Source: Oceanisphaera sp. IT1-181 (GTDB lineage Bacteria; Pseudomonadota; Gammaproteobacteria; Enterobacterales; Aeromonadaceae). From it: a stretch of DNA of 64,000 bases. The notes beneath the pieces are model-generated. The model did not search any database. It was given only the letters and a program-made list of their open reading frames with translations, and was not told the origin of the DNA. Position numbers and translations under genes: made by a program. The stretch covers positions 1,731,001-1,795,000 of the forward strand of contig NZ_CP136856.1 of the NCBI RefSeq assembly GCF_033807535.1, written 5' to 3'. Below are positions 34,982-44,592 of the stretch, piece after piece; the stretch's first letter is position 1; each line of letters opens with the position of its first letter.

Positions 34982-36172
34982 ATGTTTGAGAAGGTCACTG
35001 CTGCACCGGCCGACCCTATTTTGGGCCTCACCGACACTTTCCGTAACGATCCTCGAGCCCATAAAATTAACTTGGGCGTGGGCATTTATAAAGACGAAGC
35101 GGGTCAAACGCCGGTATTGCGTTGCGTCAAAAAAGCCGAAGCCCGTTTAGTTGCCGAAGAAACCACTAAAAACTACCTCAGCATTGAAGGTGTACACGCC
35201 TACGCCGACGTAGTACAAAAGCTGTTATTTGGTGCCAATGCCGCCATTATTAACGAGCAGCGCGCGCGTACCGCACAATCACCCGGTGGCACAGGCGCGT
35301 TGCGCATTGCCGGTGAGTTTATCGCCCGCCAGCTCGACACCAATACTATCTGGATTTCTAACCCTACTTGGGCCAACCACAGAGCCGTATTTACGGCTTC
35401 AGGTCTTGAGGTAAAAGAGTACGGTTACTACGATGCCGACGCCAAAGATCTCGACTTTGATGCCATGCTGGCAGATTTGGCCCAGGCCAAAGCCGGTGAT
35501 GTGGTGTTGCTGCACGGCTGCTGCCATAACCCCACCGGCATCGACCCGACTCCGGCGCAGTGGGATCAATTAGCAAAATTGTCCGCCGAAAAAGGCTGGT
35601 TGCCGCTGTTTGATTTCGCCTACCAAGGTTTTGGTAAAGGCATAGACGAAGATGCCTACGGTTTGCGGGTATTTGCCGAGCTCAATAAAGAATTACTGAT
35701 TGCCAGCTCGTTTTCCAAAAACTTTGGCATGTACAACGAGCGCGTGGGTGCGTTCACCTTAGTCGCTAAAGACGCAGACACAGCTAACACCTCATTTAGC
35801 CAAGTGAAAAGCATTATTCGCGCTATCTACTCTAATCCACCGGCCCACGGCGCCAACGTGATTGCGATGATCGCCGAAGACAAAGAATTGTATGCCGACT
35901 GGTTAGTAGAGCTGGCCGAGATGCGCGAGCGCATCCAAGAAATGCGTACTTTGTTCGTCGAGAAATTGGCCAGCCGCGGCGTAAATAAAGACTTTAGCTT
36001 TATTGCTCGCCAAAACGGCATGTTCTCTTTCTCTGGCTTAACCAAAGAGCAAGTAGCCCGCCTTAACGACGAATTCGCCATTTATATCGTAGGCTCAGGC
36101 CGCATCAGTGTGGCCGGCATTACCAAAAACAACATAGACGCCCTGTGCGACGGTATTGCCGCCGTTATCTAA
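34982..36172 (+). CDS. aspC: Aspartate aminotransferase AspC
   Basis: This cytosolic PLP enzyme interconverts aspartate and oxaloacetate with glutamate and 2-oxoglutarate and has 396 residues, the same as E. coli AspC. It begins MFEKVTAAPADPILGLTDTF. Motifs: TKNYLSIEG, TAQSPGGTGALR, HGCCHNPTGIDPT, FDFAYQGFGKG, and the PLP lysine in SSFSKNFGMYNERVGA. The true start is the ATG at 34982; the open frame extends upstream to 34898 without a family match. Monocistronic, with its own terminator. Confidence 0.96.
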   Translation: MFEKVTAAPADPILGLTDTFRNDPRAHKINLGVGIYKDEAGQTPVLRCVKKAEARLVAEETTKNYLSIEGVHAYADVVQKLLFGANAAIINEQRARTAQSPGGTGALRIAGEFIARQLDTNTIWISNPTWANHRAVFTASGLEVKEYGYYDADAKDLDFDAMLADLAQAKAGDVVLLHGCCHNPTGIDPTPAQWDQLAKLSAEKGWLPLFDFAYQGFGKGIDEDAYGLRVFAELNKELLIASSFSKNFGMYNERVGAFTLVAKDADTANTSFSQVKSIIRAIYSNPPAHGANVIAMIAEDKELYADWLVELAEMRERIQEMRTLFVEKLASRGVNKDFSFIARQNGMFSFSGLTKEQVARLNDEFAIYIVGSGRISVAGITKNNIDALCDGIAAVI

Positions 36173-36193
36173 TGGCTTAATCGCATCAGCGCA

Positions 36194-36225
36194 TAAAAAA
36201 ACCCCGCAGTGCGGGGTTTTTTATT
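36194..36225 (+). terminator. Terminator after aspC
   Basis: AAAAACCCCGC pairs with GCGGGGTTTTT around a short loop. Confidence 0.9.
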
Positions 36226-36348
36226 GGTTTTGTTTTGGTTTTGGTTTTGGTTTTGTTTTGGTTTTGTAGGAGCCAATTTATTCGGCTCGGGTTGGTTTTT
36301 GCCTTAAATCGCCAGCTGCGCTGGCCCCGCGAACAAGTTGCGGGCTAC
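36226..36348. repeat. TTTTGG simple repeat leading into a REP pair
   Basis: 36226-36265 is a run of GGTTTT/GTTTTG units. The REP pair follows: GTAG at 36266, arms GAGCC/GGCTC around AATTTATTC; CCAGC-tgc-GCTGG; right half arms CCCGC/GCGGG around AACTTGTTC, CTAC at 36345-36348. Confidence 0.9.
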
Positions 36349-36416
36349 AAGGGCATTTGGTTTTGGTGGTGACGGGGTTAATTCTGTCGTAGTATCAAGC
36401 ACTCATCGCTCAAAAT

Positions 36417-37811
36417 ATGACTCCGGACGTTCCATTGGTTGATATTGCACCGCCTCAACATATTCAGCCCTCTGCTCACAGTGCGCCGTTTAAGGTGTCG
36501 CGGCGGCGACTGCGCGTGTGCCACGAGTGCGACTTATTATTGGCGCTGCCGCGGTTAAAAAACGGCGAAAAAGCCGAGTGCCCTCGCTGCCAGCACACCT
36601 TAGTACGCCGGCGCACCAATCCGGCGGAGCGCAGCCTCGCCTTGGCGCTGGCTACCTTGGTCACCTTAGCACTGTCGGTGGCCTTTCCGTTTTTAAGTTT
36701 TAATATCAGCGGTATCGGTAATGGCATTGCCCTCACCGATACCGCCTCGGCACTGATGAATCTGCACTATCCGCTGGTGGCGTTAAGCGTGCTATTAACG
36801 GTGATCATACTGCCCTGCTTATACCTATGTAGCTTGGTGTGGTTGTGCGTGGGCATAACACAAAAAAAACTGTTGCCCAGAAGCCACCGTATCGCCCGTA
36901 CTTTGGGTTACATGACGCCGTGGATGATGGCAGACGTGTTTGTGATTGGCACTCTGGTGAGCTTAATTAAAATCATCGGCATGGCCGAGATTGAGCTGGG
37001 GCTGTCATTTTGGACCTTTTGTGCCTACGCCCTATTGCTGGTATTTACCACGCAATCCGTAGACCGCGACTGGCTGTGGCAACACCTAGATCCTGAGCCA
37101 AAAGCGCCAAGCCAGGTACAAGCTGGCTTTTCAGCATCTTTGCAAGGCTTAGCCGGTTGTCATACCTGTGGGCTGGTTAACCGCGTGCCCAGTTCGGGCA
37201 AAGCCCTGTGTCAGCGGTGTGCCGAGCCCTTGCACCCTTATCGCGGCGTCAACAATCAGGCAAGTCTGGCGTTATTGTTCGCATCTATATTGATGTATTT
37301 ACCTGCCAATCTGTACCCCATTATGGTGACCACCTCACTGGGTGACACCCAAGCCTCGACTATTTTGGGCGGCGTGCTGATGTTTTTTCAACACGGTGAT
37401 TGGCCCATCGCCATTATTATTTTAACCGCCAGTGTGCTGGTCCCTGTTTGTAAAATGCTGGCCCTGTTGTGGCTCTGCTATATAGTGCGCCAACCTAAAT
37501 CTGTGCTTAGCCCCTTGAATCGCAATAAATTGTATCGCATTACCGAATTTATTGGCCGTTGGTCGATGGTGGATGTGTTTGTGGTGGCCATTTTAGTGGC
37601 CTTGATCCGCAACGGTTCGTTAATGTCCGTGGAGCCCGGCGCGGCCGCGCTCTCGTTTACCGCCGTGGTTATCCTCACTATGTTAGCGGCCATTTTATTT
37701 GACCCGCGCAGCATTTGGTTGCACACCGCACCTGAACAAGTCCAACCTTCGCCTCACGCTCACTCAAGGCACGCTATTTCATCTACCAGCAAGGAAGAAC
37801 CTCATGTCTGA
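36417..37811 (+). CDS. pqiA: Paraquat-inducible protein A (PqiA)
   Basis: This inner-membrane protein of the Pqi lipid-transport system has 464 residues and two PqiA domains of four membrane segments each. Each domain starts with a zinc-finger-like cysteine set: CHECDLLLALP...CPRC near residues 35-60 and CHTCG...CQRC near residues 245-265. The repeated MADVFVIGTLVSLIKI and MVDVFVVAILVALIR segments show the internal duplication. It overlaps pqiB by eight bases. Confidence 0.95.
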   Translation: MTPDVPLVDIAPPQHIQPSAHSAPFKVSRRRLRVCHECDLLLALPRLKNGEKAECPRCQHTLVRRRTNPAERSLALALATLVTLALSVAFPFLSFNISGIGNGIALTDTASALMNLHYPLVALSVLLTVIILPCLYLCSLVWLCVGITQKKLLPRSHRIARTLGYMTPWMMADVFVIGTLVSLIKIIGMAEIELGLSFWTFCAYALLLVFTTQSVDRDWLWQHLDPEPKAPSQVQAGFSASLQGLAGCHTCGLVNRVPSSGKALCQRCAEPLHPYRGVNNQASLALLFASILMYLPANLYPIMVTTSLGDTQASTILGGVLMFFQHGDWPIAIIILTASVLVPVCKMLALLWLCYIVRQPKSVLSPLNRNKLYRITEFIGRWSMVDVFVVAILVALIRNGSLMSVEPGAAALSFTAVVILTMLAAILFDPRSIWLHTAPEQVQPSPHAHSRHAISSTSKEEPHV

Positions 37812-39441
37812 ACCCCAGCTCGCGCGGCGAAAGCTGCAGCGCTCATTATCTCCGGTCTGGATAGTGCCTATCGTGGCCATACTCATTGGCGCTTGGATGA
37901 TTTACGACAACCTCAGCCGACTCGGCCCCTCTATTACGCTGATCATGGACAATGCTGAGGGCATAGAAGCAGGCAAAACCCTGATCAAGACGCGTAACGT
38001 AGAAATGGGTAAGGTCGAAAAAGTCAGTTTGTCTGACGACTTAAGCCATGCGGAGATTGTGGCCCGCATGAGCCCGCAAGCCGCCAAGATGCTGAACCAA
38101 GAAACTCAGTTTTGGGTGGTGAAACCCCGCATCGGCCGTGAAGGCGTCAGCGGTTTAGGCACTGTATTGTCCGGTGCCTTTATTCAGCTGTTACCGGGCA
38201 ACAGTGAGATCGAAATAGACACCTTTCAGGTATTAGATCAGCCGCCGGTTGCCCCACCCGATGCCCCGGGTTTGCGGATCAACCTTACTAGTCAGATCGG
38301 TAATTCGGTATCTACCGGCGATCCGGTGAGCTATCAAGGCTTTACCGTAGGCCGCGTTGAAAGCAGCCAGTTTGATCCCGTCACCCGCGAGATGAGCCAT
38401 CGCCTGTTTATACAATCGCCCTATGAAGGGCTCGTCACCAATAACAGCCGCTTTTGGACCGCCTCAGGCTTAGACATTCGCTTGGATTCTCAAGGCTTTA
38501 AAGTCAATGTGGGTTCATTAGAAGCCTTAGTAAGTGGCGGCATTACCTTTGGCGTACCCAGCAATATGAAAAAGGGCAATCAAGCGAAAGAGAACAGCAG
38601 CTTCGTACTGTTTAATGATGAAGACAGCGCCAAAGAAGGCCACTACCGCGACTACCTAGAATACGTACTGCTGGTGGACGATACGGTGCGCGGTTTAAGC
38701 GACAATGCCCCCGTAGAATATCGCGGCGTGCGCATTGGCACCGTGGTCAGCGTGCCTTGGAACTTCAGTGCCCCGCAGCCGGATTCATTAAGCCGCTTTG
38801 CCATTCCGATTTTGATCCGCATTGAGCCGCAGCGCTTTGACGACTCAGGCACAGAGATAGACATAGCAGATTGGAAGCAACGTCTGGAAGGCATGTTTGG
38901 CCATGGCCTGCGCGCTTCACTCAAAGCGGGTAACCTGCTCACGGGCGCCTTATTTGTGGACCTTAACTTCTATAAAGATGCACCGCCGTTTCAACACATG
39001 ACCTTTGTTGAAAAGCCGGTGTTCCCCACCACCTCTGGTGGCTTTGCGCAAATTGAGCAAAAAGTGTCTAACTTGTTGGATAAACTTAATAACTTAGAAA
39101 TTGAGCCCATCTTGAGCACCTTAAACACCACGCTGGCCAGCACCGAGCAAACCATGCGCAAGGTGAACGACATTGCCGCCTCGGTAGATAAGCTGCTCAC
39201 GGATCCAGCCACATCACAGCTTCCCGCCAACGTGAACACCACCATGCGCCAGTTACGCGATACCTTGCAAGGCTTTGCGCCTGACTCTCAGGGCTATAAC
39301 GAGCTGACGCAAACGCTGTCTCGCCTTGAAAAACTAATGCGCGATCTGCAGCCTGTGGTGCGCACCTTAAGTGATCAGCCCAATGCGCTCATCTTTAAGA
39401 AGAAATTATCACAAGACCCACAACCGAGGGCCAAACCATGA
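37804..39441 (+). CDS. pqiB: MCE-family protein PqiB
   Basis: This is a 545-residue membrane-anchored periplasmic protein that in E. coli forms a needle-like hexamer bridging inner and outer membranes for lipid transport. One N-terminal membrane helix (SPVWIVPIVAILIGAWMIY) is followed by three MCE domains (first near GPSITLIMDNAEGIEAGKT, second near GLRINLTSQIG, third near YVLLVDDTVRGLSDNAPVEYRGVRIG) and a C-terminal coiled region. The ATG at 37804 follows AAGGAAG inside pqiA. It overlaps pqiC by four bases. Confidence 0.95.
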   Translation: MSEPQLARRKLQRSLSPVWIVPIVAILIGAWMIYDNLSRLGPSITLIMDNAEGIEAGKTLIKTRNVEMGKVEKVSLSDDLSHAEIVARMSPQAAKMLNQETQFWVVKPRIGREGVSGLGTVLSGAFIQLLPGNSEIEIDTFQVLDQPPVAPPDAPGLRINLTSQIGNSVSTGDPVSYQGFTVGRVESSQFDPVTREMSHRLFIQSPYEGLVTNNSRFWTASGLDIRLDSQGFKVNVGSLEALVSGGITFGVPSNMKKGNQAKENSSFVLFNDEDSAKEGHYRDYLEYVLLVDDTVRGLSDNAPVEYRGVRIGTVVSVPWNFSAPQPDSLSRFAIPILIRIEPQRFDDSGTEIDIADWKQRLEGMFGHGLRASLKAGNLLTGALFVDLNFYKDAPPFQHMTFVEKPVFPTTSGGFAQIEQKVSNLLDKLNNLEIEPILSTLNTTLASTEQTMRKVNDIAASVDKLLTDPATSQLPANVNTTMRQLRDTLQGFAPDSQGYNELTQTLSRLEKLMRDLQPVVRTLSDQPNALIFKKKLSQDPQPRAKP

Positions 39442-40097
39442 TTCACAGGAATAAAATAGCAGCACAGAGCAAGCCGCGCCGCCTAACCAGCCTAATGGCC
39501 GCAAGCCTGCTCGGCGTTACCTTAATGGGGCTGGCGGGCTGCGCCGGCCCTGTGAGTGGCCCCACTACCTATCTGTTGCCCTCAAGCACCATGGCGCTCA
39601 CTGCTAATCAGCAACTTGGTTATCAGCAATATGACAAGCGATTAGCCGTGATAGTGGCGCCGCTGCGCATTGCCGAGCACTTAGACAATGAAGGCATAGT
39701 GATGCAGCTCAACGACATTGAGGTGTATCAAGCACGGCAACATTTATGGGCTGAAAGCATTGGCCAACAGCTACAACAACAGCTGCAACAACGCCTCGCC
39801 CTCGCCCTGCCTAACGCGCAAATCATCAGTAAAGGCCAACCCGTGCAAGCGGGTGTGCCAGTGCGCGAGTTACGCCTACAAGTGAACCGTTTTCAAGGGC
39901 AACAAAGCGGAGATGCACTGGCCGAGGGCCAATGGCAGTTATTGGATGGCAGCGGCCAACTGCTTAAACAGCGCAGCTTTAGCGTAACCGCCCCCTTAGC
40001 CGATAACGGCTACCCCGCCCTAGTGCGCGCCCTTGGTCAGGCCTGGCAACAACAAGCAGATGCGTTAGCAAAAGAGCTAGCCTCAAGCCAGCGCTAG
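39438..40097 (+). CDS. pqiC: Pqi system lipoprotein PqiC
   Basis: This 219-residue ABC-type transport auxiliary lipoprotein (DUF330 family) is the outer-membrane partner of PqiB. It has a lipobox MGLAGC near residue 35, then the family start TTYLLPSS and the motif YDKRLAVIVAPLRIAEHLDNEGIV. A glutamine-rich stretch lies near residue 115 (QQLQQQLQQRL). Last gene of pqiABC, followed by a terminator. Confidence 0.93.
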   Translation: MIHRNKIAAQSKPRRLTSLMAASLLGVTLMGLAGCAGPVSGPTTYLLPSSTMALTANQQLGYQQYDKRLAVIVAPLRIAEHLDNEGIVMQLNDIEVYQARQHLWAESIGQQLQQQLQQRLALALPNAQIISKGQPVQAGVPVRELRLQVNRFQGQQSGDALAEGQWQLLDGSGQLLKQRSFSVTAPLADNGYPALVRALGQAWQQQADALAKELASSQR

Positions 40098-40115
40098 GCG
40101 CCGAGCACCAAGCAT

Positions 40116-40153
40116 AAGGCCCACAGCAACATAGTTGCAGTGGGCCTTTTTTT
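40116..40153 (+). terminator. Terminator after pqiABC
   Basis: AAGGCCCAC-a-GCAAC pairs with its complement GTTGC-a-GTGGGCCTT around ATA, then seven T. Confidence 0.9.
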
Positions 40154-40528
40154 GTAGCCGGCTGTTTTCCCTTGTAGCCGGCTGTTTGAAAAACAAAACC
40201 CAAAACCGTGGCGAAGTCCTCTTCGCTGAAGAGACGGCCACCTACAAAAGACATCGCACTTGTAGCCCGCAATTTATTCGCGGGGCCAGCGTAGCTGGCG
40301 GGTTTTATAGCAGAACACAACAGCAAAACCGTGGCGAAGTCCTCTTCGCTGAAGAGACGGCCACCTACGAAAGACATCGCACTTGTAGCCCGCAATTTAT
40401 TCGCGGGGCCAGCGTAGCTGGATGGTTTTAAATCAAAAAACAAAACCGAGCCGAATAAATTGGCTCCTACAAAAGATCGAAAAATCAAACCGTGCCTCAA
40501 CCTTTTTACCTACGACACGGCCACCTAC
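40154..40528. repeat. REP cluster upstream of the RAYT gene
   Basis: It contains two truncated starts (GTAG at 40154 and 40174), two near-identical blocks that begin with a GTGGC-arm right half and continue into a CCCGC/GCGGG left half (GTAG at 40262 and 40384), a GAGCC-arm right half, and an end CTAC at 40525-40528. Bases 40361-40448 recur at 41297-41384 with one mismatch. No gene lies in 40098-40613. Confidence 0.9.
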
Positions 40529-40613
40529 AAAAGATCGAACAACACCGTACGCCTGCACCACACCGCTCTTGCGGCTACACTCACCTCTCATGCCCATTAT
40601 TCAAGGACGAATA

Positions 40614-41063
40614 ATGACTTATCAAGATGCATTAGCAGGCAGAGTCTCTTTGCCGCAGCAAATTTATCATATTACGCTGTGCACTTATCAACGCCAGCCC
40701 GTGTTTACCTGTTTTGCTACAGGCCGCCTTATCGCCCATCAACTTAAAGACGCACAAGCGCAACGCCATGCGTTATCACTGGCGTGGGTCATCATGCCCG
40801 ATCATCTGCACTGGTTAATGCAATTAGAAGAGACCTGCTCATTGGATCAGGTATTAAAACGGCTAAAAGCGCGCTCGGCGCAGGCGGTGAATCGGCATTT
40901 AAACCGCACCGGCCCGCTGTGGCAAACGGGGTTTCATGAACATGCACTGCGAAAAGAAGAAGACATCAAGCAGATAGCGCGTTACATCATCGCTAACCCG
41001 CTACGCGCAAAGCTGGTGACAAAAATAGGGGATTATCCCTTATGGGACGCCGTTTGGTTATGA
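40614..41063 (+). CDS. REP-associated tyrosine transposase (RAYT, Y1_Tnp family)
   Basis: This is a 149-residue single-domain HUH nuclease. Seen directly: the YHITLCTYQRQPVF start, the metal-binding HUH motif in MPDHLHWLM near residue 63, and the catalytic tyrosine region IARYIIANPLRAKLV near residue 125. Enzymes of this family cut single-stranded REP hairpins next to a conserved GTAG, the tetranucleotide found at the foot of every repeat here. The gene looks intact, with AAGGA before the ATG at 40614, and is bracketed by REP clusters. Whether it is active on these elements is inference. Genes of this family are usually single-copy and domesticated. Confidence 0.93.
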   Translation: MTYQDALAGRVSLPQQIYHITLCTYQRQPVFTCFATGRLIAHQLKDAQAQRHALSLAWVIMPDHLHWLMQLEETCSLDQVLKRLKARSAQAVNRHLNRTGPLWQTGFHEHALRKEEDIKQIARYIIANPLRAKLVTKIGDYPLWDAVWL

Positions 41064-41083
41064 CCGATTGGCCACATGCATTT

Positions 41084-41605
41084 GTAGCCCGCAACTTGTT
41101 CGCGGGGCCAGCGTAGCTGGCTGGTTTTAGATCCAACCCTAAAACAAAACCGCAGCGAATAAATTGCTGCCTACAAAACCCCAAAACCAAATGACCTTGT
41201 AGCCGCCCGTCTCTTTGGCAAAGAGGACTTCGGCGGTCCGCGTTAGCGGATGGTTTTAAAATCGAAAACCAGAACAAAACCGTGGCGAATAAATTGCCAC
41301 CTACAAAAGACATCGCACTTGTAGCCCGCAATTTATTCGCGGGGCCAGCGTAGCTGGATGGTTTTAAATCAAAAAACAAAACCGGCCCGAATAAATTGGG
41401 CCCTACAAAACCCCAACCTCAAAACCAAATATCCCTTGTAGCCGCCTGTTTCCCTTGTAGCCGCCAATTTATTCGGCGGTCCGCGTCAGCGGATGGTTTT
41501 AAATCAAAAAACAAAACCGTGGCGAAGTCCTCTTCGCTGAAGAGACGGCCACCTACAAAACCCCAAAACCAAATGCACTTGTAGCCCGCCGTCTCTTTGA
41601 TAAAA
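41084..41605. repeat. REP cluster downstream of the RAYT gene
   Basis: GTAG starts at 41084 (CCCGC/GCGGG, loop AACTTGTTC), about 41199 (CCGCC/GGCGG, long loop), 41321 (CCCGC/GCGGG), 41457 (CCGCC/GGCGG, loop AATTTATTC) and 41581 (truncated). Right halves carry arms GCAGC/GCTGC, GTGGC/GCCAC and GGGCC/GGCCC. The truncated last copy ends about 35 bases before the mshQ-like stop. Confidence 0.9.
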
Positions 41606-41640
41606 AGGGCGCCGCTGCCCTGTCCAACCCACAATAGTCG

Positions 41641-43872
41641 TTAACGCACCGCGGCACGGCGGTTAAACACCCGATCGTTAGCGCGCATCCTCATCTCTAA
41701 CATGAATCTCAAATTCGCAGTCGGCAGAGCCAAGCGGGCACCATTATAAGGTTGCAGCCATTTGAGCACTTCCAGCGCCACATCGAATGTGGCAGCCTGT
41801 GGATATTCCGCCACGCTGATGCCGTCAATCTCCAAGCCATCATTGTCTATGGCCAACGTGGGAGGTGTCGCATCATGGGGCTTGATCGCAGTTGCAGTAA
41901 TTGTGGCATTATTCGCAACATCACCGGCAAAACTAAAGTGATCCTCGTCAAGTACCGCATGCTTGCCACTATCGAAGTAATACAGCTTGCCTGTGATATG
42001 GCCATCGGTATTTATCGGCAGCTCGATATCTGCTAAATGCAAATAACCAAAGCGCAGCCAGGCATTGTCTGCTAACTTCACTTTGGTACTGCCAGATAAT
42101 GGCTTACTAGGGTTAGAGCTTATCGCATCTTCAGTAATGCTAATATTTAGTTTTAATTCCTGCTGTATTTTTTGTGCCGGTACGGCTTTTACTTTAGCGA
42201 ACAGCAATTTTAGTTCATCTGTAAGCTCAATAGTATGAGTACCTGGCGTATCTATAAAGTCAGATTTATCTAAATCAACCTTACCGGCATCTAGGTTATC
42301 AATGGTTAACTCATTATCACTATCGTTTACCACAGACAATTGCAAATTTTTATTTAGCATCAAACCTTTGGCAAATTCACCACTGTAACTGGGTAAGTCA
42401 CATAGTGTACCTGCTTGGCCAACGGCACAGCCATTAACGATAAATTCAGGATTTATCATAAATCCATTAGGCTTACCCCGATAAGCAATACCATCTGTTA
42501 TCACTCCCGGAACGCCTTGAATGAATAAACTGTCCGGCACGGTACGGCCAACAATAGCACTAGAGCCCTTTGTTAATTTATTTCCACAGCCACCGTTATC
42601 AAGAGCACAATATGCAGTAACAGAAGCAGTAATCAAGCCGACTTGAGTAAAGTTAGACATTCCACCAGAAGAACGAACACTTCCATTAATTTTTAATGCA
42701 TCTTCTCGGTCAAATGTATAACCTAAAAGTTTACTTGATTGTTTAGTTGCCTCTGTATTAAAAAAACCATAGGTGATGAAGCTCGGTTCGACTTTACTTT
42801 CCTCTCCAGCCTTAGCCAATACGGGGCAGCTTGAGTGTGCCTCATATTTAAATGAGCCTGGGTATACTGGGCAGCCAGACACAGACTGTACCTCGATCTT
42901 ATAAGGCACAAAATTTAGGTTAGCGTTCAGAGAGGGAGCGGTTTGACCTGCTATCTGAGGAGTTAGCGTCAAGTTAAGCGGGCCTGCAAGATCATATTTA
43001 ATATAAAGTGGCTTGTTCAGCGGCAGAGTAATGTCGCTATTGTTTTTTAACTCTATATAGTCGCCTGTTTTACCAACCTCTTTATAGAAGATATATCCAT
43101 CGCCATAATTTACCTTAAATATTTTTTGTTTGTCGGTAGAGACATCTGTACTTTCAATGATTATTTTTGCCGCGTTTTCATCTTCGCCAAATACATAGCC
43201 CACTGTATCGTTCGCTTGCAGTGTGATTTCTTCTTTATCTTCTTCACCAAACCAATCGAAGTTATATGAACAACCGCTAATAACAGCGTTACCTTTCATG
43301 TCAAGATGCTTGCTACTAACTGCACCGCACAGGTTTTGACCTGGCGTCTGTACAAGTACCGTGCCTGTTGAATAGAGATAACCATAAAATTGACCTTCTA
43401 TGTCAACATCGCCATTAACAAACACTAGCGAGCCATTAGTTTTATCTCCGAACGTCCCACCATTTTTGATATCTAAATCACCATTTATGATATGGATAGT
43501 CTTTTCTTCCAACCCATAGTTTTCTTTATTATCAACTGTAACACCACCACCCTCTTTAATAGTGATGCCTATTTTTTCCCTAACAGAAGCAAAATTAACA
43601 GTAGATGTTTTATTGAAGTTGACGGGTATAATACATTGTTGTCCGTAACATGTATTATCACTTATCTTCTGTTGGCCTTGATTATTAAAGTTCACTTCCC
43701 CAGGGTTATTTGTATTACCTACACCAGTGATTTTTGCATGAGAGTTCATGGAAATTGTCCCATCTTCGGAATGGCTTTGCACTGTATAGGGAAAAACATC
43801 TTTGATGGTCTGAGCCTGACTAAATGCGCTCCAAACTAAAGAAACCAACAATAAAAATTTTAAATACTTCAT
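41641..43872 (-). CDS. MshQ-like protein, second copy
   Basis: This exported 743-residue protein has a signal peptide (MKYLKFLLLVSLVWSAFSQAQ). Its C-terminal half matches the larger MshQ at 44672-47719: SGEFAKGL, the LRFGYLHLADIELP block and the end MRANDRVFNRR. The N-terminal half has short repeats resembling a polymer-forming or beta-solenoid region (HIINGDLDIKNGGTFGDK, VFVNGDVDIEGQFYGYLYSTG). MshQ-type proteins are associated with MSHA pili as possible tip or adhesin components; that role is inferred. The start overlaps the mshP remnant by ATGA, the same junction as in the first copy. Base composition is more A+T-rich than the surrounding genes. Confidence 0.8.
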   Translation of the reverse strand: MKYLKFLLLVSLVWSAFSQAQTIKDVFPYTVQSHSEDGTISMNSHAKITGVGNTNNPGEVNFNNQGQQKISDNTCYGQQCIIPVNFNKTSTVNFASVREKIGITIKEGGGVTVDNKENYGLEEKTIHIINGDLDIKNGGTFGDKTNGSLVFVNGDVDIEGQFYGYLYSTGTVLVQTPGQNLCGAVSSKHLDMKGNAVISGCSYNFDWFGEEDKEEITLQANDTVGYVFGEDENAAKIIIESTDVSTDKQKIFKVNYGDGYIFYKEVGKTGDYIELKNNSDITLPLNKPLYIKYDLAGPLNLTLTPQIAGQTAPSLNANLNFVPYKIEVQSVSGCPVYPGSFKYEAHSSCPVLAKAGEESKVEPSFITYGFFNTEATKQSSKLLGYTFDREDALKINGSVRSSGGMSNFTQVGLITASVTAYCALDNGGCGNKLTKGSSAIVGRTVPDSLFIQGVPGVITDGIAYRGKPNGFMINPEFIVNGCAVGQAGTLCDLPSYSGEFAKGLMLNKNLQLSVVNDSDNELTIDNLDAGKVDLDKSDFIDTPGTHTIELTDELKLLFAKVKAVPAQKIQQELKLNISITEDAISSNPSKPLSGSTKVKLADNAWLRFGYLHLADIELPINTDGHITGKLYYFDSGKHAVLDEDHFSFAGDVANNATITATAIKPHDATPPTLAIDNDGLEIDGISVAEYPQAATFDVALEVLKWLQPYNGARLALPTANLRFMLEMRMRANDRVFNRRAAVR

Positions 43873-44033
43873 TCAATAGCCTTAATTTCTACATTGCTGA
43901 TCATCAAGCATTGACCGGTATTATATGTTTCGGTGACCATGGTATTCATTTGACTAACACCGGCGTCATTATTGGTTGGCAAAACGCTCATGCTGCTCAC
44001 ACAGCCGCCGATGAGTGCGGCCAGCCGAGCGTC
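43869..44033 (-). pseudogene. Remnant of a second mshP
   Basis: About 54 codons before the mshQ-like start align with the C-terminus of MshP (47716-48120): LIGGC against VINGC, and QMNTMVTETYNTGQCLMISNVEIKAIE-like sequence against QINISATAKCESDQLTVIRNIEVEVIK-like sequence. The prepilin signal and membrane segment of MshP are missing; upstream sequence in this frame does not match. It ends with the same ATGA overlap to the following mshQ. Confidence 0.65.
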
Positions 44034-44499
44034 ACTAAAAAATACGCGCAACGACAGGCGGCCACTGTGCGTGGCATTAAGATGGGTATTATTAGGATTC
44101 ACCAAAACTCATAGAATACGTGTAAAACTCGTGGCTAAAGCGGAAAATGTGAGCAATTGCTGGTAGTGGTAGATTTTTGATGGTCAATATCAACGCAGAT
44201 TGCCCTGCCCCTGAGCTAGCCACTGTTGAGCGGGGCAAGATATCAAACATTCTCCTCAGCGCATAAGGTTTTTTGTTTTTTAGATTGTTCACAAAACAGG
44301 GCCAAACCTGCTCCGCCGTCAAACGCCGCCGGTTGGTCTTAAAAAATTCGAGATTTTTAGCCATGGAATACACGGAAAAACACGGAAGGTAAAACGAACA
44401 AAGAGGGGGAGTGATTAAAGCCTGACAGTAGCTCGCGGGGGTAACTAGGTAAAGAGCTGGGGGAGATAGCTTGATCGGTAGCTAACTGGGTAAGGTAAG

Positions 44500-44561
<62 letters not shown>

Positions 44562-44592
44562 TTTACAGATAAGCAGGTTACGACTTAAATTA

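Noticed and set aside
40154..40528. CRISPR-like array
   Set aside because: Repeats are inverted hairpin modules of varying sequence and spacing, not direct repeats with uniform spacers, and no cas genes are present.
44092..44373. 93-codon minus-strand frame (MYSMAKNLEFFKTNRRRL...)
   Set aside because: No recognised family, no ribosome site, and it runs into the mshP remnant in another frame; probably chance or decayed DNA.
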